Shown here in pieces: positions 11,701 to 22,574 of a DNA stretch of 64,000 nucleotides (the stretch's first letter is position 1; each line of letters starts with the position of its first letter). This DNA comes from Asterias amurensis (taxonomy: Eukaryota > Echinodermata > Asteroidea > Forcipulatida > Asteriidae). The DNA is taken from the NCBI RefSeq assembly GCF_032118995.1, contig NC_092661.1, positions 19,231,185-19,295,184 of the forward strand, written 5' to 3'. Both the position numbers and the translations under genes were made by a program. Under the pieces are notes generated by a model. The model was not told where the DNA came from, did not search any database, and worked only from the letters and a program-made list of their open reading frames with translations.

Positions 11701-12792
11701 AAACAATATTTAGCGCTTCATATTAAAACAGACATCCTTCATCTCTGTAAAGAAAGGAAAAAAAAAACAGCAACATTAATTTACAAGTTGTGAAGGAGGT
11801 CTCAAGAGTAAACAAATGTTTGCTGGGTAAAAGGCGTTATGAGTTAGGTTAAACGAATATCACCTAAGAAAAGGATAAATTACTAAACTTTTAAACTAAA
11901 ACAAAAATAAACATTTTATCTAAATTCAACCTGCTTTCAGTATTTAGAAGCTGAAGGTTATATCTAAGATACAACCAAATGGAGTATGGGGTCAGTCATA
12001 AAAGACTACCTGAATGAATTTTGGTTTCTTGTTTATATTCATTAGCAACACACACAATGGTTTTTGCTGGCCTGGAACTTTAATTTTGAGAGGGAACGCA
12101 CGGCCCATTTTCATTTTAATTCGATGGCACTTCCATTAAAAAATCTTAAAGTCTATGGGAAACCTTTGAAGTGCATGCACCAAGGTCATGTTCTCTGTAT
12201 AACTCCAGGTCAGGTACTGTTATGTTCTGATTTTTCTTAAAAAGTATTTTAAAAACACAAAAGCACAATGAACGTTTAAAATGATTAGACATTTGCAAAG
12301 TGTCCTAATTTTGTTGTGATAAATATTATGAAAAACTTGGCCATGCACTTCCATAATTTAAAAAAAATAGTAATATCTAACTTTCTCCCATGAGATTTGA
12401 TTCCCCTCAAACTTAGGGAGTCTACACGGTTATTACAAATCCTGTATTTATCAGCATACATCTATTCTTTTAAAAAAGTACCAGCTGTTTACCAGCAAGT
12501 GTGACTGTTTAATAATAAATGTAAGTCATAGAAAATAGTGTTACTCTTGTAATACTTTAAGTCCAAAGTCCATTAAAAATTCTGCAGACCTTTGGTTGGA
12601 AACATAAAAGGCTTCTGTCGATTTCATTTACACCAATCCATTGACTTAATTATTTGTCATTTTGTTCAGCAGAATAATTATTGTATTTTTTTCTCTTTTG
12701 GTGTAGCTAAAAAAGGGGCCTTGGATTTTGGACCTTGTTGCACTTTCAAAACTTTCTACTAATGAAAATTACTTTGACAAAACAGTTTGGCC

Positions 12793-13212
12793 GGTGTCGC
12801 ATGCAATTATGTCCTCTATGCAATACTGTCCGGAGGACATTATTGCATATGCAATAATGTCCGCCGGACAGTTTGGCATATGCAATCGTGTCCGCCCGGA
12901 CGCTGCTGCATAATGCAATAGTGTCCGCCCGGACACATTTGCATGTAGTTGTGTCCGCCTTCGTGCAAAACCGTCCTTGCAGTAAATTAAACGCCCTTAG
13001 TCGACGGAACACGTTCGCCATTTTTTTTTTTACAAGCAAAGTATTCGCTGCAATCATAATACATGCACGCTAGCTTACGCGCGCACATACATGTTGTACA
13101 GTCATCATGAACATGTCCACTGGACGGTTTTTGCATAGCCCGGACACGATTGCATATGCAAAAGTGTCCGGATCGGACAGTATTGCATGGCGGACACAAT
13201 TGCATCTGACAA
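12793..13212. repeat. Cluster of palindromic TGCAATnnTGTCCG repeats, possibly one TIR element
   Basis: At least five direct copies of TGCAATnnTGTCC (12803, 12819, 12850, 12881, 12913) and several reverse copies (CGGACAnnATTGCA at about 13141, 13174, 13191), often paired back-to-back around CCGCCCGG. The outer ends are loosely inverted (TGTCGCATGCAATTATGTCC versus the reverse of GGACACAATTGCATCTGACA). The middle (12970-13100) lacks the motif. This looks like a mobile element with multiple subterminal repeats, or an amplified dyad. Confidence 0.65.
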
Positions 13213-14518
13213 CGATAATCTGGCCTTGCCTTTAGTTTACACAAAAATGAGGTTTACTTTAAATAATTGACATTTTGAGCAATAAATAAAGGGTTTTAAA
13301 ACAGTAGTAACAATGATTGGTAGCCTCTTTGAAATGTACCAGTTGTTTTTCAAAATGTCATTACATGACGCTTGAACTTTGAAAACAGACAAAAAGGAAA
13401 ACTGGTGAAAGAATGAGAAGTCTAGTGCAGTTATTTTCCTAAATTAAAAAATTGCAAAAATGGGCTTAATTAAATTACAGACAGTGGAGTGCTACTCAGG
13501 AGCGCATAGTTTTGGGTAGCGTTAGGCTAATTTAAGTTATTCAGTTAAGATTTAGAATAATTTCACCGGTAACTTCACGTTTTCTACTTTCTAAATTCTT
13601 GGCATGTGTTAGGCCGGCCCACCAAAATAAAATAAAACAAAACAAAAACGTTCACTTGAATTGAATGAAATCCTCTTCACTTTGCGCGTGTTCTAGTACA
13701 TGATATATTATGTTAATAATTGATATTTTAACTAAGCCTTTATGTATTTAATGAGTATAGATTGGAAGTCACAAATAAAGACTTTAATGAACATTCAACA
13801 AGCATTCAAAAACTACACAGGCCCACTATAGGCTAGGCGCAGGACGTAGACGACGACGACGTAATTCGGAAAACTGCGCTGAAAGTTCTCATGGAAATTG
13901 AACAACTTGATTGGTTTCAATCTACCACGTGACAAATGAGACTCATCCACTTTTAAATGGGTAATCGCGGGAGGTGAAGTATCTAACTTGATTCATACAA
14001 ATACAAATAACTCCATAAAGATATGTATTATAATTAATTTTTTAATATAGTTTATATTGAAAGCAAATTTGTGTCTATTAATACTGATTACTTCATAAAA
14101 CATTAAATCTACAACTAGTTTATTAAAATTGTTCACCGATTGTGAATTAGTTTGTCCTTAGATTTTGTTAAGGAAACCATGTGCTGTTGTTTACAAGCTT
14201 TGTGTACGAGTTTAACTGAACAGAGTCTGGACACCAGACATTCAGACAGCCGCGATATTTGACCAGTAAAAAGGAAAATCTCCACACCGAATTAACAGGT
14301 AAACTTTCACATTTGATTGAAGTTTGTTTGTTTGAATGTGTGTTTGTTTAAATGATATTAAAGGATATATAAACACCAAGCTGGCAACAGCCAATTTCTT
14401 TCACAAACATAGGTTTATTCAAATAACGTCTACTCTACCGCCGGGCTACACAACACACATGAGAAATTGTGATTCATTAACTACCGTAGGTAGAGGGACG
14501 ACGAAGTCGGCAGTTAGC

Positions 14519-14592
14519 TGGCTGGGGGATTCGAACCCACAACCTTGTGATTGCAAGTCCTGCAGTCCAACCACTTGACGACCACGGTGACT
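14519..14592 (-). mobile_element. tRNA-derived SINE head
   Basis: Read on the minus strand this is a tRNA-like Pol III promoter: an A-box-like CAAGTGGTTGGA, then a B box GGTTCGAATCC near 14530, about 72 bp long. The SINE body probably continues leftward to about 14430, with no clear end. It lacks the cloverleaf quality of a working tRNA. Confidence 0.65.
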
Positions 14593-14831
14593 GTACGGGA
14601 TCCACTGTACGTATGGAGATATCAGAATTAAACTGATAATGTTTTATAATTACAGAGTTAAGCTTTCAGTAAACCCCTTCCTTCTGTTTTCTGACAAAAA
14701 CACTCAGCTTATTCATTTATTTAATTTGATATAAAAAAAACCTTTGTGAAACCAACTGAAATCGGTGACTGTGTAATGTGTAGTTTGTGACTGGACTGTG
14801 AGTGAGTCAGTGATCAGTCTGACTCAGACTG

Positions 14832-14928
14832 TGAGGGGCGACTTTTGAGAGGGGGCGTCTTCATAAGTGAGTGGTGACTTTGTTAGGGGCAACTTTGTAG
14901 TGGGCAACTTTGCTGTGGGCGAGTTTGG
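14832..14928. repeat. Degenerate G/T-rich short tandem repeats upstream of DONSON
   Basis: Repeats of roughly 15 bp such as GGGGCAACTTTGTAGT, GGGCAACTTTGCTGT and GGGCGAGTTTGG, ending about 100 bp before the DONSON ATG, so within its promoter or 5' UTR. Confidence 0.55.
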
Positions 14929-15024
14929 AATACTGGCAATATCCAGTGTGGCAGCATTGTGGAAGTGTTGTTAATATCATAACCCTCCAGTTTTTATTTG
15001 ATGTTTGTGTAGTTTGTTATCACT

Positions 15025-18000
15025 ATGGCCGACCAAACCAATGTTACCAACTCTCCTGCTTGGAAGAAACCTTCTGATATTATGAAAGTACGTCTGAAGA
15101 AACAACGGGCCAGCAGTGTGGATAGCTTCCAAGCTCTAAAAAACAAAACGGTACCAAGGAACAGATTCTCAAGCAGCGAGGAAGAAAGAAACAATAGGCA
15201 TGGAAAGAGGAGGAACCCATTTGGTCAGGATGGTGCACCTCCAGCACGGCGCAGAGTCTCACAAAAAAGCACCGACGATGAGAAGGTTATTGAGCAAGAA
15301 AGTGAGCCTGGCTTGAAGAGAGGGGACTCAAGAGAGGAGGAGAGTGGTACAGAAGGCGTCAGTTTGTTTCAGGCTTTAGACTCTGAGAATACTAAGGTTT
15401 GATATTATTTCTTTCAAATATCAAAATCATTATTGAGTCATGCAGATGCAGCAAAACATTTGAAACTACCACTGAACTGGATGCTTGGAACCAGGAAACT
15501 GTAGACTCCATGAACAAATTAGTATGCTCTGGCAAACTAAACATCTTCTCTGTGTACTCCAATGTAGTATGACTAACCACATCGCAAGCATAGTCAGTTG
15601 AGTTTGACTTGCTTTGGTGCATTTCCATAAGGTTGTTAATTAAAGTCGCCTGGAAATAGAATTTTTTTTCTTTCAAACATAACAGTATATGCTTACGAAC
15701 AATAAAACAATTTTTTTAGTAATTGTTTGTCACGATTTATATGTTTAAAAAATAAATAAAGTTGTTTAGGGGGCTGACTCCGCCTACCCCTTTTGTGACG
15801 TCAATGGAGGCAGACTTTGCCTGCAATGCGTATAGTAAACACACGTGCAAAGTACATGTACGTCCAAGTCGTGAGTTGGTACATTTCAAAAAGTTTTTTT
15901 CTGCATTCAGCAGCAATACACCTGGTCGGCATTGCCAGAAAAAAACAATTTTGTTTTGTTTTGAAACTTACAAACTCACGACTTGGTCCGTGCATGTACT
16001 TTGCAATTGTGTTTACTCTACGCATTACAGGCAAAGTCTGCCTCGATTGACGTCACGAACAGCGCCCTCTCGGGTCGGGGTCTACTCTTAAATTTGTAAA
16101 TAACATAAGAACTGATTTTTTAAAACCTTAGTTAACTGTTTATTCACATTCCACTCATCAAAACACATATATTAGTGACAAAAGCTTTATTTTGAAAAAA
16201 TACCACTTCCAGGTGACTTTAAAGTGACATATTCTCAAGTAACCTCAAATGTGTAAATCATGTTAACTTCTATACTTTTGTTACTTTTCATTAGGCCTGG
16301 GCGACTAGTGCGACTAGTGTTGTAGTCGCGACTATTGATTAATTACATAAGTCGCGATTACAATTTTTCAACAACTCGATCAATCATGCCGCCAGGGGTG
16401 GATTTCACAAAGAGTTAGGACTAGTCTTATCTCGAGTTAGGACCAGTTACTCGTCCTAACTTAGGACTATCCATGCAATTTGTATATCTCCTAGGACTAG
16501 TCCTAAGTTAGGATTAGTCCTAACTCTTTGTGAAATCCACCCCTGGACTACTAAAATATTAATCGCAACGACTAAAATAATTGTCGGAACTACCTGTTTG
16601 GTGAACCTATTGTGTCGCTTACAGCTATTCGCGACAACATAATTTACTTACAAAGCACAATCAGACATCAGTAACACAATCCTTCAATCCTTCAATCCTT
16701 TTAGCTTGATTACTAAATTGCGCCTGCGACAAACATTGCCACAATGCATCTTGAGAATTTAAATTTAGTTAAGACTAGTGTCGTAGTCGCTACTATTTGA
16801 GTAGTAAATTTCACTAGTCGCCCAGGCCTACTATTCATGTCCATAAATAAGGGAATCAATATGTGGTGAAGAGGTTTTCAACTAGTGGTTTAATCCCAAC
16901 GAGGCCAGGTTCTTGATAATTTTACCGAGACGAAGTCAAGTTAAATTATCAAGAGCCAGGCCTTGGCGGGTTTAAACCACTAGTTGAAAACCGATTCAAC
17001 ACACTTTGATTCCCATTCATAAAAACCTTATTGGTAAAATAAACATCAACACATTGGGTCAAAAAGTTAAATAAATGCAAAAATTATAATTGTTCAGTGA
17101 TTTCTTTCAACACAACACCCCTCCAGCTATGAAATGGTAAGTCCCTCCGCCGCCATCGGGTAAACAACTCCTTATAATATAAGGGAATGTTGTGCGATCA
17201 CGCGTATCGCGTGATGTTGCCCTCGACCAATAGGAATGAAGAAACTGTCCTATAATCACAGGTGCAAGCTAACGTGTCACGCCCATGTTTCATCACTTTT
17301 TACTGGTCATAAAAAAAGGTTTATACACACCCACGTGACGCGCTCTCCACCAATAGGAAAAGCGAAACTGTCTGAGGTATTTATGAATGTTGTTTTTTGT
17401 GTATTTTTAGTCGGTTTTCTCAGAAGAAACACATAAACAAGACACAGCAGAGTACCAGGAAGCATTGAGAGTTGACAGTTCCGTTGAGACAGAAAAGTGC
17501 AATGAGAAATCCAACACCGATGAACAAACTGAATCCAATCTAAGTGTGAGTACCCTGATTTCTAATAAGAAATCGCCTTTGAATTCACAACATAAATTTA
17601 ACTATGGGACTAACTGTATAGTTCAGTTTAGTTAAGTAAATTTTTCATTCAGTCAGTTAGCTTTGACAATATAATACACTAGGTTTAAAAGATAATGGTT
17701 AAGCTGTGGAGGACGCCAAAAAGCAAGCTTGTGGGATGGAGACCCCTAATTTAGCATAAGTTGGCACAAAATAGTTTAGTTTTTGGGGAACCAAGGCAGT
17801 GGTCAGGGCCTTGAAGGCAATGGCCTCCAATACCTCTGAAGTATTAGGCTTGCATCTGTACAGTTCCTGTTTTTTACTTTTGAATAATGTTTTATCATAG
17901 TGCAATCTCCATTACTTTTCAGACATCTGAATTCTTGCCACTAGATTGGAGCATTAAATCCAGGGTTCGATTTACCTCACCCTGCCCCTTCAGTTGGAGC

Positions 18001-21000
18001 GCTCCCCTCAAGACGACTGAGGAGGCTCAAGGACTCTGTTCTTTTGTCAGATGTGAAGATAGGAGAGGCCACCAGAACAGCAAATCAGAGGTATGGAATC
18101 CTTTGTCTGCATATTTGCTCCTCTTGCTAAACCATTGTTTATAATTATTATATTTGGTATTTTGTAGTTAGGCGAGGCATTTGCTTTTGGGGTCTTCATA
18201 TTTGTGTGTCTAGGCCTACACGTTGTTACTGACGAATCTGGGTGGTATGACAACCAAAGAGGGAACTAAAGTGACACTTGTTCTCATAGACTTACATTGG
18301 GTTGAATTTATCTACACCTATTTTATACTCTTCATTTTCATTTGTACAATGTTTTCTTTTTGTGTAGGCGCCTTGATTGGTTTTCTGGAGAAGTGTGCAT
18401 TATAAATCCAGTCCTCTGTTTGATTTTGTTTTTAAAGCCAATGGGGACATATGTAATCAAATCTAAGTCACCTGGTTGTGTGTGAGTGTGTCCATCCTTC
18501 GACACTGCGGACTTAAGCCATAGAAATGCAGCTTGTGTGACAGACCGGGGACACCCTCAGTCGATTCTGTGCACAAAACCAATGATTGTGTGGAGGATGT
18601 CCTTAAATCACCAGCTTGTCATAGTGTATGTGTGGGGGAGGGGGGAGAATGGCTGTCTACCCGTTGAAAACGATGATTTTAACAAAAGGAATTAGTGTGT
18701 TTTGACAGAGCGACGACACCCTCAATTTGCCTTTGCATGCAAAACCAATGTGTATGTCTAGAAAAAGTCCAAACATTGGAAGAACAAAGAGTCCTTGATT
18801 TACCAGGTCAACAAATTTAAGTGTGCGGGTTGTGTTCATGCCTTCAAATATATTTAAAGATCTTAAATGTTTATCTTGATCTAAAGAGAGTGTGTACATG
18901 TAAATTTAGTTTTGCTACCATTATGTTCCATCACATGGATGTTGAACATGTTTGTTTTGTTGAATGTGTCTTGGTTTCAGAATGTCAGGGAAGCACACAG
19001 TCAATGGAAAGCTAGACTTCAGCAGTCTGTCATGATGTGGAGCCATCCTCATTTACCATGGATGAAACTGTTCCCGAGAATTGTGTTGCGTTCAAAAGTC
19101 ACCACGTGAGTTAAACTGACTGAATATAGCACAGAGTTCAAAACTACTCATCATGTTTTTTTAATTTTTTTTATTATCTTATAAAACCATCAATGTAATG
19201 TGTTTATTTTATTTTATTTTTTGTCAGCAATTCCTTTGCAGCGAGTGATGAATCAATACAGAAAGAACTGATGGCAAGCTGGTAAGTCCAAGTAGCAGTT
19301 TCTCACATGTACTCTTAAAATACTTTCAGGTTCTTAGAACAATGGAAAAAGTATCCCACTTGATTACATTTGAGTCATTACAGATAACTTGTGCCCTAGC
19401 AACAGCATCACACTTCACACTTCCTCAAGATCATATCCCTCTAAAATACCCCACTGTGTTTTCACAGATAACGGGACAATATTAAAACTTTACAGTTACA
19501 TGAAACTCCACTAACACTCGTAAATTTGTCCTTTTATGAAGGTCGGAGAGTTTGCGTTCAGTGTTCTATCTATTGAGGTCTGGTGACTGCCCTTATTTCT
19601 ACCTGTTAGCCCATCAGTATACAGTACTATTCAGGGCACCAGGAGTAGGTGGAATCAAACACCTTCATGCTCTGTTTACTCCTACTACTAAAGGATTGAG
19701 AGAAGCTTTCAAAGAAGAAGGTAAATATGGAGCAACAGTGGCACTTTCAAAATTACCGTTTTTGTTTTTTTGCTCATTCATGAGGGGTGAAAATGAGCAT
19801 TGCTTTAAGGTGATCCCTCTCCTACCGCTTCCCTGTGGTATGGTAAACATGAGTATGATTCCTGGCTATAGACCCATTGCATATACGCATCACACTCTCA
19901 AAAAGGAGGCAGATCATTGGACAATAGCTGTTCTCTGTGCGTAAAAACGTGCGTGTGACCTCAGCGTACCTGTGGCGTTTCGCCTTATGCAAGGGGGAGC
20001 TATTCTTACACAATACAGAACGCGCCTCCGAACAATGCTCATTATTTTGGGCGTCAACTCTCTTTTGTGCATGTTGGTATACGATTTTGACACCCAAAAT
20101 GACACCCAGGATAGGCACGTGGAGTACGCTGGGCGTATTGCAAGGGCTATATGGCACTTGGCAGTCACAGGTTGAATGGCTTCCGAGGGGCACTCCTGTA
20201 CAAACCTATGACAAAATAGGGAGACCGCTAACATAAGGGCTAGATTGCTTAGTTGGTAGAGCAATGGCATGTTAATCCATAGGTTGCAGATTCAAGTCCT
20301 ACTGTCGTCAATTCTAATTTGTTCAACTCCAAATTGCTATTTTTGTTAACATATTTCTACTGCAGGTATTGAATTCAGTATGCCACTGCTGAAGATGGAT
20401 GCCCAACAAGAGAAGTCTACAGTTCAAGACCTTGAGGATGAATACAAAGATACAGACAAACAGTCTTCTTCTGTGGAAGGAGAAAAACTTGACACCACAA
20501 AATTGGGGTATTTTCAATTTTTCTGCTTCTGCACAAATTAATATGGATAGGACTCACAACTTAGTATTAATGCCAGGCACAAGCAGAGGGGTCGAATGGT
20601 GAAGATTCTGTTTTCTACCTTGTGATGGTTGTCGAATGATTTGCATATTCTGGTAACCGGTTCCAGTTTTTAATACACAGAAACAAATTATACTTGTAGA
20701 TGTTGAGGCATATGATATTTGATAAGGATAAGTATTATTATTGGAGAATGCCTGCAACATTGGTGTCAGTGGGAACTGGGAATGATGAGACTTTGCTTTA
20801 TAATAGGTGGGAGTACATTCTCCTATCTGGTAAGGGCTGCTAGTTTAGTTTAGAAAGTATGTTTCTCACAAAACCTGCTGTTCTCTCCAGGTTTTTTTCC
20901 ACAAAACACCTGCTGTTCTCTCCAGGTTTTTTTCCACAAAACTGGCCGACTTTCTTTGGATTTGTCCCAGTTTTTGAACATATTTTACAGTTTGAGGGTC

Positions 21001-22574
21001 CCAAAGTCCAAATGGATGGTTGTGTTTAACCATGATGAAATTGCTTATTTTCTTACTATTTGTGTTAATTTTCCTTTGCAGTGATACAGCTTTAGATAAG
21101 CTACTGAAAGCAGATGATGAAGATCAAGATGGAGATGATGATGAGCTGGAAATAAGTCAAGATGACGGTGCAGCTTCGTCTTGGCTTCAAAGCATGGGTC
21201 TTGATAAGCAGAGTTTCCCTACGCTGGAACCAAGTAAAGTCAACTTGTATCCTTTCAATATCATAAATATTAGTGCAACCAGCAGCTTTAAAAAAAATTA
21301 CCTGACAACAAGGCCAAAAGTGCAGTTCCCTAATCTTTCATTACAGATTAAATGTACAAGTTTTGCATTGTGTTTATTTGTGTGCAACTTTTTGTGTTGT
21401 TATTCAGTGAACAGTGCTACAGGATAAAGCACTTTCCACAATGTTTTGATATTTAGGATTTTTTTGTGTGTATAGTTGTAGGTTCAATTTTTTTCCCTTA
21501 ATAAGTATCACCAGCCAACGTGATAATTTAATGAAAGTAGACAACCGGCCCCAGTCTACAGTTCTCATCCAGTCTTCGGATACCCAAGCACTGTACAACT
21601 TCCTACTAAACACAAAGACAACAGTAGCTACCACTGGTTCTACAGCAGGAGTTCCACCTACTATACTAGCTCCAGTTGCATTCCAAGGGTCAACACTAAA
21701 CAGCCATAAGGTACATATCATGTCTTAGTGTTTGTGAAATTCTGTTATTATAAACAACCATACTCCATGTTAAGTTTGGATATATATTTTTTAATTGGAA
21801 GTTGCTGCATTAAGTCTATCACATTTATTAGTCCCTACTTGCTTGTACCTTTGGCATGGAACTGTCCACCCAGATTCATTGCACGCACTAACTTGGCTCT
21901 CAAATCTTAAGTCTGCTACTTAACAGAGGCAACAAAGGCGATTGCCTCTATGCCCCCTGGTCATTGCATTGGTGGTCTTGAAATGCTCCAGTAGAAATTT
22001 TCAATTTCCTCATAGGGTGCCCTTTACCAAGAAGAAAATGCCTTGGTGCCCTTTCAAACACGAAGGATACAGGCTTGATAATATCTAGATAGGATTAGCA
22101 GGCATGTGGCTCATACCAAGCTTTATTGGTCTATATTCAATCATTATCAATTCAAGCCACTGAATTTTTGTATTGAGAAAGGGTTCTATGATTTGGGTTG
22201 ATCAAATTGATGCATTTTTGAATGAATTCTGTTTTTGTTTTTAGTGGAGACCGAATGTGATGAAGCAGGCTGTTGGTAACACCCTCAAAGAATCCTACAG
22301 TCTTGAAGTGACTGGTCCACTTCTTCCACACAATGTCTTCAACATATGTCAGCTTCTACAGGAATCTCAGAGTGGAGACTTTGGTGGAAACTTCAGCAGT
22401 CATGAACCCACACTTCCATTCAGTCAGGTATTTCAAAATAGTGAAGAGAACCTTGAAAACATGAAAAGAGAGTCCGATACTTTTTCAAATTTTCTAGCTG
22501 TGGAGGGAGAGGACAGATATGTTAGTGTTGTGAAGGAATTAAACTGTGAAGCCGGAATGTACCAGTGGTTATGA
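15025..22574 (+). CDS. DONSON: DONSON, downstream neighbour of SON (replisome factor)
   Basis: Ten exons: 15025-15396, 17411-17545, 17923-18090, 18981-19105, 19228-19281, 19542-19720, 20366-20507, 21082-21246, 21515-21710, 22245-22574; the frame is continuous, about 621 aa (human 566). Diagnostic blocks against remembered human DONSON: RRNPFG near the N terminus; LPLDWSIKSRVRFTSPCPFSW; EEAQGL; LPWMKLFPRI; CPYFYLLAHQYTVLFRAPG; PTTKGLREAFKEEGIEFSMPL; AGVPPTILAPVAFQGSTL; YSLEVTGPLLPHNVFNI. The first 170 residues are charged and disordered. DONSON helps build the CMG helicase and protects replication forks in the nucleus. Intron 8 is U12-type. Intron 1 (15397-17410) is packed with transposons, and the last of these ends about 40 bp before the exon 2 acceptor. 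The gene is convergent with SON. Confidence 0.93.
15780..16078. mobile_element. Foldback (long inverted repeat) element in DONSON intron 1
   Basis: Arms of roughly 95 bp (about 15797-15890 and 15960-16056) pair with around 90% identity. Shared pieces: TGACGTCAAT, GGCAGACTTTGCCTG, TGCAAAGTACATG and CAAGTCGTGAGTT. A central loop separates them. Each arm carries a TGACGTCA palindrome near its outer end. Non-coding, non-autonomous. Confidence 0.8.
16292..16830. mobile_element. hAT-type MITE with 8-bp target duplication
   Basis: 539 bp bounded by the exact inverted repeat TAGGCCTGGGCGACTAGTG. It is flanked by the near-identical 8-mers CTTTTCAT (16284-16291) and CTATTCAT (16831-16838), the target-site size of hAT elements. 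The interior has further CGACTA-rich inverted copies and no coding frame. A younger palindromic element (16392-16546) sits inside it. Confidence 0.85.
16392..16546. mobile_element. 155-bp palindromic MITE nested in the hAT element
   Basis: Ends CCAGGGGTGGATTTCACAAA and its reverse complement. The arms continue through GAGTTAGGACTAGTC, so nearly the whole element folds into a hairpin. Lying wholly within 16292-16830, it inserted after that element. Confidence 0.85.
16845..17369. mobile_element. 500-bp dispersed repeat, copy A (DONSON intron 1)
   Basis: Matches 34812-35380 in reverse orientation over nearly its whole length. At its left it has a hairpin (about 16875-16990) whose 55-bp arms share GTTTTCAACTAGTGGTTTAA and CTTGATAATTTA. 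The right end is CACCCACGTGACGCG...CCACCAATAGGAAAA. No coding potential. It ends about 40 bp before DONSON exon 2. Confidence 0.8.
18539..18810. repeat. Local tandem duplication in DONSON intron 3
   Basis: Two diverged copies about 165 bp apart start at 18539 and 18703. They share TGACAGA, GACACCCTCA, ACAAAACCAATG-like and CTTnAnTTACCAG-like blocks. Confidence 0.55.
19862..20157. repeat. Probable inverted-repeat element in DONSON intron 6
   Basis: The left end CTGGCTATAGACCCATTGCATATACGC-like segment pairs imperfectly with the right end GCGTATTGCAAGGGCTATATGGCA. The interior has no coding frame of note. Confidence 0.4.
20236..20311 (+). mobile_element. tRNA-like SINE head in DONSON intron 6
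   Basis: A Lys-tRNA-like stretch: A box region TTAGTTGGTAGAGCA, anticodon-loop region GTTAATCC, B box region AGATTCAAGTCC. The acceptor stem ends do not pair well, so this is a SINE promoter remnant and not a functional tRNA. Confidence 0.6.
20867..20942. repeat. Tandem duplication of a 33-35-bp unit in DONSON intron 7
   Basis: Two nearly identical units (20867-20899 and 20900-20934) share CTGCTGTTCTCTCCAGG and TTTTTTTC; the second carries two extra bases. Recent local duplication. Confidence 0.85.
21247..21514 (+). other. DONSON: U12-type (minor spliceosome) intron 8 of DONSON
   Basis: The donor is GTATCCTTT (21247-21255), a full match to the U12 consensus RTATCCTTT. The branch-like TTCCCTTAAT lies at 21493-21502. 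The first AG after it (21504-21505) is too close for minor-spliceosome use; the CAG ending at 21514 leaves about 12-13 nt, the normal spacing, and keeps the frame. Either AG gives an open frame; using the later one drops three residues. Confidence 0.8.
21977..22075. repeat. Dispersed repeat shared by DONSON intron 9 and SON intron 3
   Basis: About 100 bp closely matching 31012-31117 in the same orientation: CTTGAAATGCT, TTTCCTCATAGGGTGCCC and ACCAAGAAGAAAATGCC are identical. A short unclassified repeat family. Confidence 0.7.

Larger units (their letters stand above)
11604..15024. other. Intergenic region upstream of DONSON
   Basis: 3.4 kb with the 3' UTR of transporter B, a (GA)n tract, a palindromic repeat cluster (12793-13212), a minus-strand SINE head (14519-14592) and short G/T-rich repeats (14832-14928) just before the DONSON start. 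Nothing else is recognisable. Confidence 0.6.

Noticed and set aside
11506-11706. Minus-strand (SL)n frame
   Set aside because: Translation of the (GA)n microsatellite.
20236-20311. Functional tRNA gene
   Set aside because: A and B boxes are recognisable but the acceptor stem does not close; better read as a SINE head.
21506-21514. Three extra DONSON codons if the AG at 21505 is used as acceptor
   Set aside because: In frame, but too close to the branch-like site for a U12 intron; CAG at 21514 is preferred, though transcripts should decide.
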